Source: an uncultured Collinsella sp.
GTDB taxonomy: Bacteria; Actinomycetota; Coriobacteriia; Coriobacteriales; Coriobacteriaceae
Assembly (NCBI GenBank): GCA_934646815.1
Contig: CAKUEW010000002.1
Span: forward strand, 124,001 to 188,000
Direction of reading: 5' to 3'
Length of the DNA: 64,000 bases
This document shows positions 63,641 to 64,000 of this stretch, in pieces (position 1 is the first letter of the stretch; every line of letters begins with the position of its first letter). The translations under genes and the position numbers were made by a program. The notes under the pieces were generated by a model, which was not told the origin of the DNA, ran no database searches, and saw nothing but the letters and a program-made list of their open reading frames with translations.

Positions 63641-63696
63641 CAAGTGGATCTATGGAGACAGCGGAACGAGAGAGGATTTTTGGACGCCCACAGAAC

Positions 63697-63760
63697 GAGA
63701 GTGGACAATCTCCCACTTTTGACCAAAATCCATGCCCAAAACGGGAGATTATCCACTCTC
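63697..63760. repeat. Inverted repeat
   Basis: GAGAGTGGACAATCTCCC (63697-63714) and GGGAGATTATCCACTCTC (63743-63760) pair with one mismatch over 18 bp, with a 28-base loop. No gene is visible from 63474 to the window end. Confidence 0.7.
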
Positions 63761-63775
63761 TATTTGATCCACTAG

Positions 63776-64000
63776 GCAGTCATTTAAGAACGTCCCCAAC
63801 GACTAAGAACGTCCAACGACTAGCTTTCGACAACCATGACAACGCCGATGTTTTGGCAACGACAGCGAAAACCCGCCAGAGCGAGCAAGGTGCCTTGAAG
63901 CGAAATGAATCCGCAGGTTGAACATAAGTCAGCGAGCGGGTCGCATTTGAGACAAGGTGACGTGAAACGAAAGGGCGCTGACCTTCTGGTCGCGCCCTTG
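63776..64000. repeat. Repeat cluster with structured intergenic repeat copy 3 (cut by window end)
   Basis: CATTTAAGAACGTCCCCAA (63781-63799) repeats 54145-54163. GATGTTTTGGCAACGACAGC (63848 on) repeats the lead-in at 1343. AACATAAGTCAGCGAGCGGG and the hairpin GGGCGC-t-GACC-TTCT-GGTC-GCGCCC (63973-63997) repeat 54190-54266. The outer right arm would lie beyond the window. Confidence 0.7.

Overview
The window is high-GC, densely coded bacterial DNA. Gene content (complete pst operon, serC-serA, DegV, DUF1015, Sapep-type M20 peptidase), GGAGG-type ribosome binding sites and lineage-type intergenic palindromes suggest a gut actinobacterium of the Coriobacteriia, most likely Collinsella. This is an inference from style and content; no rRNA or tRNA gene is visible.

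Layout. 1-4.3 kb: a polysaccharide flippase-like protein, a PP2A-like metallophosphoesterase and a K+/H+ antiporter. 4.4-30.3 kb: a ~26 kb accessory island. Nearly all of it is read leftwards as one tightly packed series, in transcription order: 1620-aa multidomain protein, ParB-like protein, SNF2-like helicase, coiled-coil protein, a protein with RNA polymerase alpha-CTD-like and sigma-region-4-like segments, Eco57I-type methyltransferase, GIY-YIG/DEAH helicase, 437-aa protein, second ParB-like protein, second SNF2-like helicase, small acidic protein. A third, larger SNF2 helicase is read rightwards from a shared intergenic region with a perfect palindrome. 30.4-32.8 kb: serC and serA. 33-43.5 kb: housekeeping genes (peptidase, DUF1015, two tandem histidine phosphatases, nitroreductase, DUF308, DUF188, metal exporter, exonuclease), plus two related DUF559/Vsr-like endonuclease-domain genes, each followed by an inverted-repeat-bounded element. 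43.5-47.1 kb: an ArsR/SmtB-type regulator with recognisable operators, an HMA metallochaperone, a P1B-type metal ATPase and a DtxR/MntR-type repressor. 47.3-56.5 kb: Cof phosphatase, ABC-F ATPase, pstSCAB, peptidase, HAD phosphatase. 56.6-63.5 kb: DegV, a TOTE-type primase-helicase that seems inserted at the 3' end of a LOG-family gene and is flanked by a duplication of that end, and tgt.

How it fits together. The most interesting part is the 4.4-30.3 kb island. It holds two paralogous ParB-SNF2 pairs, each preceded by a protein with the same ~370-residue C-terminal module (437 and 1620 aa). A third protein (1065 aa) carries that module fused to transcription-machinery-like DNA-binding segments. 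A methyltransferase and a restriction-like helicase sit in the middle. I know no named anti-phage system with this composition, and propose it as a candidate undescribed defence or conflict system. Its function is inference from domain content and context.

Intergenic space is rich in palindromic repeats of several families. One structured family shows compensatory base changes between copies, pointing to selection on the hairpin.
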